DNA from: Myxococcaceae bacterium
Lineage (GTDB): Bacteria; Myxococcota; Myxococcia; Myxococcales; Myxococcaceae
DNA: 53,602 nt
Direction of reading: 5' to 3'
Assembly: GCA_016926755.1 (NCBI GenBank)
Contig: JAFGNZ010000082.1
Span: forward strand, 1-53,602
The translations under genes and the position numbers were made by a program. Positions within the stretch are counted from its first letter, which is position 1. Every line of letters starts with the position of its first letter. The notes beneath the pieces were generated by a model, which worked only from the letters and a program-made list of their open reading frames with translations, was not told the origin of the DNA and made no database searches. This document shows positions 28,058 to 38,400 of the stretch, in pieces.

Positions 28058-30220
28058 TCAGGGGCAGGCGGTCAGGGAGGAAATCCAGGCATCCACCACG
28101 CCCATCCCCGCGGTGTCCGCGACACGACTGCCCAGGGGCGGCATCCGATAGGCGTCCAGCGCGTGCATGCGCACGGAGAGGATGGAGCGCGAGGGCGCTC
28201 CCGGCGCCAGCAGCCGGGCGTTGGCGATGCCGAGCTCGCCCTGCTGGGGGAGGGTGTCGCAGAGGTTCGCCTGGGCCAGGGGCGTGGAGAAGCGGAGGTC
28301 GGCCGGGCCGCGGCCCGTGCCCTCGGGGCGGTGGCACGAGGAGCAGTTGGCGTGCAGGTAGGCGCGCGCGCGCTGCTCGAGGCTGTCGCGCCCCGAGGGC
28401 GCCGGGTAGCGCGCCTGGGTGTCCGGGGCGCCCGTGAGGGGAGCCTCGAACAGGCCGAGGTGCTCGAAGGTGGCGAGCTGGTTGGAGATGCGCCGGGTGG
28501 AGGGGTAGAGCAGATCGCGGTTGAGCTGGGCGGTCTCCAGGCCCAGGGAGAAGCCGGCGGCGCCGGTGTGGCACCGCATGCACTCGGCGCGGCTGGGGAA
28601 GTACCAGGTGTGTTCGCCGACGGGCTGGCTCTTGTTGGCGGGCAGCAGCGTGGCGTCCGTCTGGGTGGCGTTCCACTGGTAGCTGTAGCCGCCCCAGCTC
28701 CCGTCGGCGTGGCGCATGAAGAGCCGCGTCTCCACGCGGTAGGCTCCGATGGAGAAGATCTTCATCAGCACGGTGCCGATGGGCAGCTCCCAGTCCCCCT
28801 CCGGGCCCACGCGGATCTGCTTGCCGTCCGGGAGCCCCAGGTAGCGCTGCTTCGCGGCGCCGTCCGACCAGAGCGGCGCGTTGATGTTGTAGGGGATGAG
28901 GCCCGGCGCGGGCTTGCGCGGATTCGCGGGGTCCACGCAGCCGGTCTCCGACAGCCTCTGCGGGAAGGTGACGGGCGCCTGCGTGCCGGTGGGCACCAGC
29001 TTGTGGAGGCGGCCGCCGTGGTAGTCCACCACCAGCACCTCGCCGTCCACCAGCTCCCCGAAGGAGGAGATGCCGAGCGAGGTGCTCAGCAGGAGTTCGG
29101 GCCGGGCCGCTCCGGTGATGGGATCGCTCGAGACGGCCCAGATGTTGCCGGAGGCGAAGTCGCCGTAGATGAAGCGGCCGACCAGGGCGGGAATGGCCTT
29201 GCCCCGGTACACGTAGCCGCCGGTGATGGAGACGCCCTCCGCGTGGGAGTACTGGACGACGGGATCGATCAGCCCCGCGGAGCTGCACGGCCTGGGGCTG
29301 TAGCACTGGTCGCCCTCTCGGATGCGCCAGCCGTAGTTGCCTCCGAGGACGATGCGATCCACCTCCTCGATGGCGTCCTGGCCGACATCACCGGCCCAGA
29401 GCTCGCCGGTGGCGCGGTCGAAGCTCCAGCGCCACGGGTTGCGCAGGCCCCACGCGTAGAGCTCCGGCTTACCGCCGCTGGCGCGGAAGGGGTTGGTGGC
29501 CGGGATGGCGTAGGGCTTCGCGCCGTCCACGTCGATGCGCAGGAACTTGCCCAGCAGGCTGTCGAGGTTCTGCGCGTTGTTCCGCGGGTCGCCGCCGGAG
29601 CCGCCGTCGCCCAGGCCGATGTAGAGGTAGCCGTCCGGCCCGAAGGCGATGCCGCCACCGTTGTGGTTGCCGTAGGGCTGCTCGACGGTGAGGAGGATCT
29701 CCTCGCTGGAGGGGTCCAACGTGGCGCCGTTGTCGCTGCTCCTGAAGCGGGAGATGACGGAGCGCAGGTTGGTGGGGCCGCCGAAGCCCGTGTACGAGAG
29801 GAACACCTCGCGGTTGGTGGCGAACCGGGGGTGGAAGGCCATGCCGAGCAGCCCCGCCTCGCCATTGACGGCCGAGTTCACCCGCTCGGTGATGTCGATG
29901 AAGGTGGAGGCGGTCGCCACGGCGTCGTCATTGGGGAAGACGCGGACGGTCCCCTCGCGCTCCAGCACGAAGACGCGCGAGGCGTCATCGGGCGCCTGGA
30001 GCACGAAGAGCGGCTGGGAGAAGCGCAGGCCTGGGAAGACCGGCTGGGTGGTGACGCCGGTATTCTCGACGGGCCGCTCACGGGCGAGGCAGGTGGTGTT
30101 GGAGGGCCGCTCGTCGAGGCCAAAGGGGGCGGGGGTGCCAGCGGAGTCATCCCTGGAGCAACTCACGAGGACGGAGAAGGCGGTGAGCACCACCGCCGCG
30201 GGGAGGAGTCGTCGGGTCAT
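28058..30220 (-). CDS. lipoprotein PQQ-type sugar dehydrogenase fused to a haem c-like tail
   Basis: This is a 720-residue predicted lipoprotein with lipobox LVSC at residues 18-21. The N-terminal part (about 60-400) is a six-bladed beta-propeller of the soluble glucose/sorbosone dehydrogenase type. It has GEAGLLGMAFHP, GNHNGGGIAFGPDGYLYIGLGDGG, LRIDVDG and AWGLRNPWRW, the hallmarks of the PQQ-binding fold. The C-terminal part carries two CxxCH haem-binding motifs, CMRCH at 547-551 and CSSCH at 626-630, with GPADLRFSTPL after the second. The fusion could therefore oxidise a sugar or aldose at the outer membrane or cell surface and pass electrons straight to haem. It heads a likely operon with carbonic anhydrase. 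PQQ and haem binding are inferred from motifs. Confidence 0.85.
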   Translation of the reverse strand: MTRRLLPAAVVLTAFSVLVSCSRDDSAGTPAPFGLDERPSNTTCLARERPVENTGVTTQPVFPGLRFSQPLFVLQAPDDASRVFVLEREGTVRVFPNDDAVATASTFIDITERVNSAVNGEAGLLGMAFHPRFATNREVFLSYTGFGGPTNLRSVISRFRSSDNGATLDPSSEEILLTVEQPYGNHNGGGIAFGPDGYLYIGLGDGGSGGDPRNNAQNLDSLLGKFLRIDVDGAKPYAIPATNPFRASGGKPELYAWGLRNPWRWSFDRATGELWAGDVGQDAIEEVDRIVLGGNYGWRIREGDQCYSPRPCSSAGLIDPVVQYSHAEGVSITGGYVYRGKAIPALVGRFIYGDFASGNIWAVSSDPITGAARPELLLSTSLGISSFGELVDGEVLVVDYHGGRLHKLVPTGTQAPVTFPQRLSETGCVDPANPRKPAPGLIPYNINAPLWSDGAAKQRYLGLPDGKQIRVGPEGDWELPIGTVLMKIFSIGAYRVETRLFMRHADGSWGGYSYQWNATQTDATLLPANKSQPVGEHTWYFPSRAECMRCHTGAAGFSLGLETAQLNRDLLYPSTRRISNQLATFEHLGLFEAPLTGAPDTQARYPAPSGRDSLEQRARAYLHANCSSCHRPEGTGRGPADLRFSTPLAQANLCDTLPQQGELGIANARLLAPGAPSRSILSVRMHALDAYRMPPLGSRVADTAGMGVVDAWISSLTACP

Positions 30221-30290
30221 ATCTGCTCCGAGGCCAGGGCCGTACGAGAGAACCCTAACCCACTCGGGGAGCGGCGATGCTGGGCCGGGC

Positions 30291-31157
30291 CTACGCCGAA
30301 CGCAATGCGGCGCGTTTCACGAGGTGGGCGACCTCCAGCTCGAAGCCCTTGGCCTTCATGCCCACCAGCACCTGGCGCAGCTTCTGCGAGATGAGCAGGC
30401 GCGGCTCCGGGCGCAGGTCAGCGCCTCTCACCCCAAAATACTTGTCCGTGCGGCCCCAGTCGCTCCCGTCCCAGCTCTCTCGGTGCACGTACAGCTCCGA
30501 GATCTGATTCAGCCCGGCCATGTGCCCCTTGGGGCACCGGTACCTGTTCTCTTTGTCCAGGTCGAACAGGTTGACACCGGAAACAGTCCTGGCGCTGAGC
30601 TTGAGCGGCTTGGAGGTGATGACGAGCTGACTCCACTCAGACGGCTCTGGGCCCTTACGACTCAGGTGCATCACCGGGCGGAAGTCCGCGCCTCGAAGGC
30701 CGTGCTCGCGACAGGCCTTGACCAGCCGGGGAGAGACGACAATTTCCCCGGCGATCGTCTGGGCGATGTCCTTGCCCTTGGGGATTCGACGGGTGTTGAG
30801 GATGAGGTTGGATACCTGCGGGGCCGCCGCGCCGCAGCGCGTGCAGGCAGCCGATTCGTCGTACTCCGTGCCGAAATCTTCACCCGGGGGCTCGAAGTAC
30901 GCTCGAATCACTAGGTTCAGCAGCTCCGCCGTCTCGAGCTCCTCCTTCGAGTAGTACCGGTGTCTCGTCGAGTAGATGAAGAAGAACTCCCCCCTCTTCC
31001 GATGCTCGCGCTGAATCTCTCCGATCCACTGGACGCGCTTGTCGTTGATGGGCAGCACTACCCGACGCAAGGTTTCGCTCAGGGGAGTTCCCAGTCCGGG
31101 CTCCAGGAACTTCTGTGCAAGCCCCTCGTCGATGCGGAATTCCACTGTCTCGCGCAT
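30291..31157 (-). CDS. candidate immunity protein, zinc-ribbon-like (CxxCG ... CPKGH)
   Basis: This 288-residue soluble protein has no signal peptide. It has one clear CxxCG motif (C105-C108-G109 in AACTRCGAAA) and a second half-motif with a single Cys (C208 in YRCPKGH). This recalls the myxobacterial double-CxxCG paralogous family, whose members include immunity proteins to SitA lipoprotein toxins; here the second pair has lost a cysteine. Other features are KGKDIAQTIAGEIVVSPRLVKACREHGLRGADFRPV and a C-terminal GADLRPEPRLLISQKLRQVL. The ATG lies two bases after the stop of the lipoprotein toxin candidate (TAG-CC-ATG), so the two are translationally coupled. This toxin-then-immunity order is what makes immunity the best guess. 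It could instead be a regulator or an unrelated zinc-ribbon protein. Confidence 0.6.
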   Translation of the reverse strand: MRETVEFRIDEGLAQKFLEPGLGTPLSETLRRVVLPINDKRVQWIGEIQREHRKRGEFFFIYSTRHRYYSKEELETAELLNLVIRAYFEPPGEDFGTEYDESAACTRCGAAAPQVSNLILNTRRIPKGKDIAQTIAGEIVVSPRLVKACREHGLRGADFRPVMHLSRKGPEPSEWSQLVITSKPLKLSARTVSGVNLFDLDKENRYRCPKGHMAGLNQISELYVHRESWDGSDWGRTDKYFGVRGADLRPEPRLLISQKLRQVLVGMKAKGFELEVAHLVKRAALRSA

Positions 31158-31159
31158 GG

Positions 31160-31816
31160 CTAGGGTTCTATGCCCACAAGTTGAGGGATGGGGTACTTCC
31201 CGTATACGCGGATCAAGATCCTCATGAGTTGCTCATGGCTCGGCTTGTCATTCCGTCCATATCCCCACTCCCTTCGGAACTCCTGCGTGATGGCCTTGTG
31301 GTACGCGGTGCGCAGCTGAAAGGTCGTCCCCTCAGGCACTATTGCCAGGTATCGCGGGATGACGTGGTGATTCTCATAGCCTGAGCTGTTGGGATACATC
31401 GCCTGCGCCTCCGCCAGCCGCTGGTAGTAGAGCTGGCGCGTCTGCTCCACGACCTTCGGGTCCACCGTCCTGCGTATCCCGTACGGCGCCAGGCGCTGGG
31501 GCGGCCTCGAGCTCAGCAGCGGCGGTGGCCTCCTCACGCCAGGACCCGCCCCACGCCTCACCGGCCGATGGGCAAGAATGATCCCTTCGGGAGGAGCCGG
31601 CGCCTCCTCCCTGGGAAGGTCTTCCCACCACTCCGCCGGCAGAAACGCGCCTGCGGGCCACTCCCCACCACCGCCGTTCCACTCCACGAAGACGCCTGGC
31701 TCGAAGGCCTCCGTCCCCCTTGCGCCATCCCCCTCTCCCACCACGGCCCCGGAGGGCGCGCAGGCCCCCAGCAGCACGACGGCCAGGGCTCCCCATGGGA
31801 ATCTCATCAAGTTCAT
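31160..31816 (-). CDS. SitA-like lipoprotein with C-terminal HNH-type toxin domain
   Basis: This 218-residue predicted lipoprotein has lipobox LLGAC (C19), and GGAGGAGGGG sits just upstream of the ATG. Residues 20-115 are a Gly/Pro/Arg-rich, probably disordered spacer. Residues 120-218 form a compact domain: a helix (EQTRQLYYQRLAEAQAMYP), then YENHHVIPRYLAIVPEG with N149-H150-H151, then LRTAYHKAITQEFRREW. NHH(V/I)P is the signature of HNH/AHH-like nuclease toxins. Short lipoproteins of this design are delivered between kin by TraA-mediated outer-membrane exchange in Myxococcus (the SitA family, established knowledge) and kill recipients lacking the immunity partner. The gene directly precedes its candidate immunity gene. 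Membership of a numbered Sit family is not claimed, and toxicity is inference. Confidence 0.65.
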   Translation of the reverse strand: MNLMRFPWGALAVVLLGACAPSGAVVGEGDGARGTEAFEPGVFVEWNGGGGEWPAGAFLPAEWWEDLPREEAPAPPEGIILAHRPVRRGAGPGVRRPPPLLSSRPPQRLAPYGIRRTVDPKVVEQTRQLYYQRLAEAQAMYPNSSGYENHHVIPRYLAIVPEGTTFQLRTAYHKAITQEFRREWGYGRNDKPSHEQLMRILIRVYGKYPIPQLVGIEP

Positions 31817-31980
31817 CGCCCCCTCCTCCCGGTGAGGGGCCTGCTCTTCTGGCTGGCCTGCCCTCGCCCCCCAGCATACCTCCGCCGGACGTGCTCCAGG
31901 CCCGCGCTCGCGGTAGCCTGTGGCCCCCTTCTTCCCGGAGCCGCCGGCCGTGCCAACGGACTGGCGCAGGAGCCTCAGAG

Positions 31981-33795
31981 ATGTCGTCCTCGAACCACTA
32001 CCAGCCCAACCTGCGCGACACCTTCTTCAATCTCTTCGAGTTCCTCGACATCGGCCGCACCTCGCTGGGCAAGGGCCCCTTCGGAGACATTGACGAGACC
32101 GCCGCGAGGCAGACGCTGGAGACGTTCGCCCAGGTCGTCATCAACGAGGTGGCCCCCAGCTTCGCCGAGGCCGACCACAACCCGCCCGTGCTCGAGAACG
32201 GCGAGGTGAAGCTCCCGCCGGGCATCAAGCGCGCCATCTCCGCCTTCTACGATGCGGGGATGAACCTGCTCGAGCTGCCCACGCACATGGGCGGCCTCGG
32301 CGCGCCACCCTCCCTGGGCTGGGCCGCCTTCGAGCTGCTGGCCGGCGCCAACTCGCCCGTGGCCTTCTACACGCTCGGCGGGCTCATCTCGCGCGTCATC
32401 GATCGGCTGGGCAGCGAGGCCCAGAAGCGCCGCTTCCTGCCCGCCATCAACGAGAAGCGGTGGATCGGCACCATGGTCCTCACCGAGCCGGACGCCGGCA
32501 GCGACGTGGGCGCCGCGCGCACCAGGGCCCGCCACGTCGAGGGGGACATCTGGGAGATCGAAGGCGTCAAGCGCTTCATCACCAGCGCCGAGCATGATGC
32601 CTCGGAGAACATCGTCAACATGGTGCTGGCGCGGCCGGAGGGCGCGGGGCCGGGCACCAAGGGCCTGTCGCTGTTCATCGTCCCCAAGTTCTGGGTCGAG
32701 GAGGGCGGCAAGATGGGCGAGCGCAACGGCGTGGTGTGCACCAACATCGAGAAGAAGATGGGGCTGAAGGGCTCCGTCACCTGCGAGCTGACCTTCGGGG
32801 ACGGCAAGCCCGCCCGCGGCCTGCTGCTGGGCGAGGTGCACGAGGGCATCCGGCAGATGTTCCACATCATCGAGCAGGCGCGCATGGCCGTGGGGGTGAA
32901 GTCCATGGCCACGCTGTCCACCGCGTACCTGAACGCGCTGGCCTTCACCAAGGAGCGCAAGCAGGGCTCGGATCTGCTCGCCGCCCGCGACAAGTCGGCG
33001 CCGCGCGTGGCGATCATCCGCCACCCGGACGTGCGCCGCATGCTCATGGCGCAGAAGGCCCACGCCGAGGGCATGCGCGCCCTGGCCCTCTTCACCGCCT
33101 CCATCCAGGACCAGGTGGAGATCAAAGGCGGGCACCGGGCCCTGGAGGCCGCGGAGCTGGACGCCCTCAATGATCTGCTGCTGCCGCTGGTGAAGGGCTA
33201 CTGCTCGGAGAAGGCCTTCGAGCTGCTGGCGGTGTCGCTCCAGTGCTTCGGCGGCTCGGGGTACCTGTCCGACTACCCCATCGAGCAGTACATCCGCGAC
33301 CAGAAGATCGACACGCTCTACGAGGGCACCACGCACATCCAGGCGCTGGATCTGCTGCTGCGCAAGGTGGCGCGCGACGGAGGGGCCACGCTCCAGGGCC
33401 TGCTGGGCCAGGTGCGGCAGACGGCCGAGTCGGACCTGGGCGGCAAGGAGCTGGAGAGCGAGCGCGCGGCGCTGGGCAAGGCGCTGACGGACCTGGAGGC
33501 AATGCTCGGGACGCTGATGAGCAAGCTGGGCGAGTCGCTCTACCACGTGGGGATGCAGGGCAACCGGGTGCTGATGGCCCTGGCGGAGCTGATCATCGGC
33601 TGGCTCCTGGTGCGCCACGCGGCGGTGGCGCTGGAGCGCACCCAGGTGAACCCGGCGGACAAGGCCTTCTACGCGGGCAAGCGGGCCTCGGCGCGCTGGT
33701 TCTGCCGCGAGGTGCTGCCGGGCATCGGCCACGCCGCGCGCATGGTGGAGCAGAGCGCCCTGGACCTGATGGAGGTGCCCGACGAGTCGTTCTGA
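31981..33795 (+). CDS. acyl-CoA dehydrogenase
   Basis: This 604-residue cytoplasmic flavoprotein introduces the 2,3 double bond in acyl-CoA. The family signatures are in place: MVLTEPDAGSDVGAARTRA (FAD and substrate loop), IEGVKRFITSAEHD, MGLKGSVTCELTFGD, and near the C-terminus LLAVSLQCFGGSGYLSDYPIEQYIRDQKIDTLYEGTTHIQALDLL, where the Glu of YEGTTHIQ is in the catalytic-base position. The extra N-terminal 50 residues and the C-terminal helical domain fit the long, FadE/AidB-like branch with a C-terminal DUF1974-like region. The ATG at 31981 starts MSSSNHYQPNLRD; the upstream frame has no support. It is divergent from the toxin gene and upstream of a desaturase on the same strand, so a lipid role is likely. 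Confidence 0.93.
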   Translation: MSSSNHYQPNLRDTFFNLFEFLDIGRTSLGKGPFGDIDETAARQTLETFAQVVINEVAPSFAEADHNPPVLENGEVKLPPGIKRAISAFYDAGMNLLELPTHMGGLGAPPSLGWAAFELLAGANSPVAFYTLGGLISRVIDRLGSEAQKRRFLPAINEKRWIGTMVLTEPDAGSDVGAARTRARHVEGDIWEIEGVKRFITSAEHDASENIVNMVLARPEGAGPGTKGLSLFIVPKFWVEEGGKMGERNGVVCTNIEKKMGLKGSVTCELTFGDGKPARGLLLGEVHEGIRQMFHIIEQARMAVGVKSMATLSTAYLNALAFTKERKQGSDLLAARDKSAPRVAIIRHPDVRRMLMAQKAHAEGMRALALFTASIQDQVEIKGGHRALEAAELDALNDLLLPLVKGYCSEKAFELLAVSLQCFGGSGYLSDYPIEQYIRDQKIDTLYEGTTHIQALDLLLRKVARDGGATLQGLLGQVRQTAESDLGGKELESERAALGKALTDLEAMLGTLMSKLGESLYHVGMQGNRVLMALAELIIGWLLVRHAAVALERTQVNPADKAFYAGKRASARWFCREVLPGIGHAARMVEQSALDLMEVPDESF

Positions 33796-33894
33796 GCCGG
33801 AGGGCCGGAAGCTCCTCGGCGGACGGTCGACATTGACTTGCGCTCGGGTACGACGGTAGAGCCCCCTTCACGCAACGTGAGAATGGGAGGTTCG

Positions 33895-34941
33895 ATGTCG
33901 AGGACAGCTCCGACGGAGTACGAGGTGGTGCAGGGCCCCGAGCCGCATCCGGCTCGGACCGGCGCCATCCTCAGGGCCCACCCGGAGGTGCGCAAGCTGT
34001 TCGGGCGCACCCCCGCCACCGCGCTGTTCCTCCCGCTGATCCTCGTGGTCCAGCTGGGGACGGCGTACCTGATCCGGGATCAGCCGTGGTGGCTCATCGT
34101 CCTGGCGGCGTACACGCTGGGCGCGGTGGTGAACAACACCTGCTACGTCATCATCCACGAGGCCACGCACAGCCTCATCTTCAAGGGGCGCGCGGCCAAC
34201 CTGCTGGCGGCCATCGGGGCGGACCTGGTGCACGTCATCCCCTCGGCGGTGACGTTCACCCGCTTCCACCTGGTGCACCACCGGCACCAGGGCGAGTTCG
34301 ATCTGGACGCGGATCTGCCCTCCCACGCCGAGTGCAAGCTGGTGGGCAACAGCCGCATCATGAAGGCGCTGTGGGTGGCGTTCTTCCCGCTCATGCAGGC
34401 GCTGCGGATGCCCCGCTTCTCCAAGCTGATCAGCTTCTGGGAGCCGTGGACGGTGGTGAACGCGCTGGCGGTGTTCGCGGTGGACGCGGCGGTGTTCTTC
34501 CTGCTGGGGCCGTGGGCGTTCCTCTACATCGTGCTGAGCATCTTCTTCTCCATCGGCCTGCACCCGCTGGGCGGGCGGCTGATCCAGGAGCACTTCGTGG
34601 TGGCCCACCCGCAGGAGACGTACTCCTATTACGGGCCGTGGAACCTCTCCGCGCTGAACGTGGGCTACCACAACGAGCACCACGACTTCTCCGCCGTGCC
34701 GTGGAACAAGCTGCCGAAGGTGAGGGCGCTGGCGCCCGAGTTCTACGACACGCTGTTCTGGCACCGCTCGTGGACGGGGCTCCTGGTGAGGTTCATCATG
34801 GATCCATCGCTGAGCCTGTACAGCCGCATCACGCGGCCGGGCCCGGAGAAGCGCAAGGTGCTCACCGGCGGCGTGGGCCGCGTGCCGGACTCGGTGGAGT
34901 CGCTGCAGAAGCCGCCGTCCGCCGCTGACTCGGCGGCCTGA
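33895..34941 (+). CDS. dihydroceramide delta-4 desaturase-like membrane enzyme
   Basis: This 348-residue integral-membrane di-iron desaturase has all three histidine boxes: HEATH (88-92), HLVHH with HRHQGEFDLD (125-138), and HNEHHD (259-264). The N-terminus (YEVVQGPEPHPARTGAILRAHPEVRKLFGRTP) matches the short lipid-desaturase domain specific to eukaryotic DES-type sphingolipid delta-4 desaturases, which convert dihydroceramide to ceramide. Four to six membrane helices are visible. The ATG at 33895 is preceded by GGGAGG at 33885-33890. Some myxobacteria make sphingolipids (general knowledge), so ceramide desaturation is a plausible role. No serine palmitoyltransferase gene is in the window, and the assignment rests on motifs. 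The gene sits 99 bases after the acyl-CoA dehydrogenase. Confidence 0.85.
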   Translation: MSRTAPTEYEVVQGPEPHPARTGAILRAHPEVRKLFGRTPATALFLPLILVVQLGTAYLIRDQPWWLIVLAAYTLGAVVNNTCYVIIHEATHSLIFKGRAANLLAAIGADLVHVIPSAVTFTRFHLVHHRHQGEFDLDADLPSHAECKLVGNSRIMKALWVAFFPLMQALRMPRFSKLISFWEPWTVVNALAVFAVDAAVFFLLGPWAFLYIVLSIFFSIGLHPLGGRLIQEHFVVAHPQETYSYYGPWNLSALNVGYHNEHHDFSAVPWNKLPKVRALAPEFYDTLFWHRSWTGLLVRFIMDPSLSLYSRITRPGPEKRKVLTGGVGRVPDSVESLQKPPSAADSAA

Positions 34942-34948
34942 GCGCGGC

Positions 34949-35362
34949 CTACCTGGGCGCCTGCTCCTCCGACGGGGGCTGGCGCACCATGGTGTCCATC
35001 AGGTGCTCGAGCGCCCGCACCGGGTCCTCGCACAGCCCCGAGTGCACCGGCGACGTCTGGAGGATGGTGCTGCGCGGGGCCACCAGCCAGTGCCAGCGCT
35101 CCTTCTGGGGCAGCTGGCCGATGGGCCCCGCCCGCTTGCCCCCCGCGCAGAGGTGGGGGATCGCTTCGAGGTGGCCGCGCACCAGCGCCAGGTCCACCTC
35201 GGGCGCCAGGGCCAGCAGGCGCCGCTCGTCCAGCTCCACCTTCGCCGCCAGGAAGCGCTGCGTGAGGCAGTAGAGGATGACGCCCGCGTTGATGAACTCC
35301 CCGCGCTCCACGCGCGGCACCACGCGGACAATCGCGTAGTCAAACGAGCTGCGCGCGGGCAC
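34949..35362 (-). CDS. DUF3037 protein, partner of the HipA-like kinase
   Basis: This 137-residue cytoplasmic protein matches DUF3037: FDYAIVRVVPRVERGEFINAGVILYC at the start, an RFLAAKVELDERRL strand, and HWLVAPRSTILQTSPVHSGLC, ending in an LEHLMDTMV helix. DUF3037 genes commonly lie beside HipA-related kinase genes. Here the two overlap by 23 bases (35340-35362), so translation is coupled. Function unknown; because of the overlap it may be a regulator, substrate or scaffold of the kinase. The stop is only eight bases from the stop of the convergent desaturase gene. Confidence 0.85.
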   Translation of the reverse strand: MPARSSFDYAIVRVVPRVERGEFINAGVILYCLTQRFLAAKVELDERRLLALAPEVDLALVRGHLEAIPHLCAGGKRAGPIGQLPQKERWHWLVAPRSTILQTSPVHSGLCEDPVRALEHLMDTMVRQPPSEEQAPR

Positions 35363-36122
35363 GCTCCGCCTCCTCGATGAACCGCGGGGCCGCCGCGAGC
35401 CGCTCGCGAAGCCACGCCAGGTATGCCGCCCGGTGCGCCTCCTTGCTCGGGAAGGCCGGCTCCTCTGCCAGCCACTCGTCCGGGATCAGCGCCACCGCGC
35501 GCTCCAGCACCTCCGGCGTCAGCCGCTCGCGCAGCGTGGCCTCCGCCGCGCGCAGCTGCGTGGCCCACGGCAGCAGCACGTGATCCTTGATGGGAGCGAA
35601 CGGCGTCCTGCTGCGCTCCAGGTACTCCTCCCACGAGTGATGGAAGTACAGCGCCGCGCCGTGATCGATGAGCCACAGCTCCCGGTGCCAGCACAGCAGG
35701 TTCGGGTTCTTCGGCGTCCGGTCCACGTTCGTCACGTACGCGTCGAAGCAGACGAGCTCCGACGCCTCCCTCGCCCCCGGCGCGGGCCCCGCCACGGGAT
35801 CGAACGTGATGGAGCCCGGCAGGTAGTCCAGCGCCAGGTTCAGGCCCGCGCTCGCCTTGATCAGCTCCCGGATCTCCCCATCCGGCTCGGCGCGCCCCAG
35901 CACCGGATCGAGCTGCACGAACACCAGCTCCGGAACCCGGAAGCCCACCGCGCGCGCCAGCTCGCCGGCCAGCAGCTCCGCGATGAGCGCCTTGAGCCCC
36001 TGTCCCGCGCCTCGGAACTTCAGCACGTACAAGCCCGAGTCATCCGCCTCGACGATGGCCGGCAATGAGCCCCCCTCGCGCAGGGGCGTCACATACCGGG
36101 TCGCTGTCACCGTCCTCAGCAT
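35340..36122 (-). CDS. HipA-like kinase
   Basis: This 260-residue cytoplasmic protein has the catalytic core of HipA-type serine/threonine kinases. VLKFRGAGQGLKALIAELLAGELARAVGFRVPEL fits the ATP-lysine and helix region. The catalytic loop is DAYVTNVDRTPKNPNLL, with Asp and Asn placed as in HipA (D-x-x-x-x-N-x-D-R). LWLIDHGAALYF carries the metal-binding DHG, the counterpart of DFG. The long N-terminal region of full HipA is missing, so this is the short, solo form. No HipB-like antitoxin gene is next to it; instead a DUF3037 gene overlaps its 3' end. It could be a toxin-like kinase or a housekeeping one. The ATG at 36122 is the only good start. Confidence 0.85.
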   Translation of the reverse strand: MLRTVTATRYVTPLREGGSLPAIVEADDSGLYVLKFRGAGQGLKALIAELLAGELARAVGFRVPELVFVQLDPVLGRAEPDGEIRELIKASAGLNLALDYLPGSITFDPVAGPAPGAREASELVCFDAYVTNVDRTPKNPNLLCWHRELWLIDHGAALYFHHSWEEYLERSRTPFAPIKDHVLLPWATQLRAAEATLRERLTPEVLERAVALIPDEWLAEEPAFPSKEAHRAAYLAWLRERLAAAPRFIEEAERARAQLV

Positions 36123-36291
36123 GCTTCGCCCTTACCACGAAGGTGAATGGCACGCTCGGGATCCACCTGGCGCCCGGCGCGACGAGCCCGTGCTGCGAAG
36201 TAGACAGCCACGCGCGAAGCAGGCACCGTGCGCCACCTCGCGCTCGGCAGCTCCGGCGCGCCCACACCTGCCCCCCGACTCGGAGGAAGCC

Positions 36292-38352
<2,061 letters not shown>

Positions 38353-38353
38353 G

Positions 38354-38371
38354 CCCGCGGACCTCCGCGGG
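38354..38371. terminator. bidirectional hairpin between convergent S9 peptidase and PilT-like genes
   Basis: Arms cccgcgg (38354-38360) and ccgcggg (38365-38371) form a perfect 7-bp stem with the loop acct, right after the S9 peptidase stop and 30 bases before the PilT-like stop. A second GC stem-loop (gcgcttcgcgc) follows directly. No T-tract is present. Confidence 0.55.
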
Positions 38372-38400
38372 GGCGCTTCGCGCGCTCCCGCCTCAGGGCC

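Noticed and set aside
30291-31157. Assignment to a specific SitI family (double-CxxCG, SitI6-like)
   Set aside because: Only one full CxxCG is present, and the rest of the sequence differs from the SitI6 pattern as I remember it. I kept only the general immunity inference from gene order.
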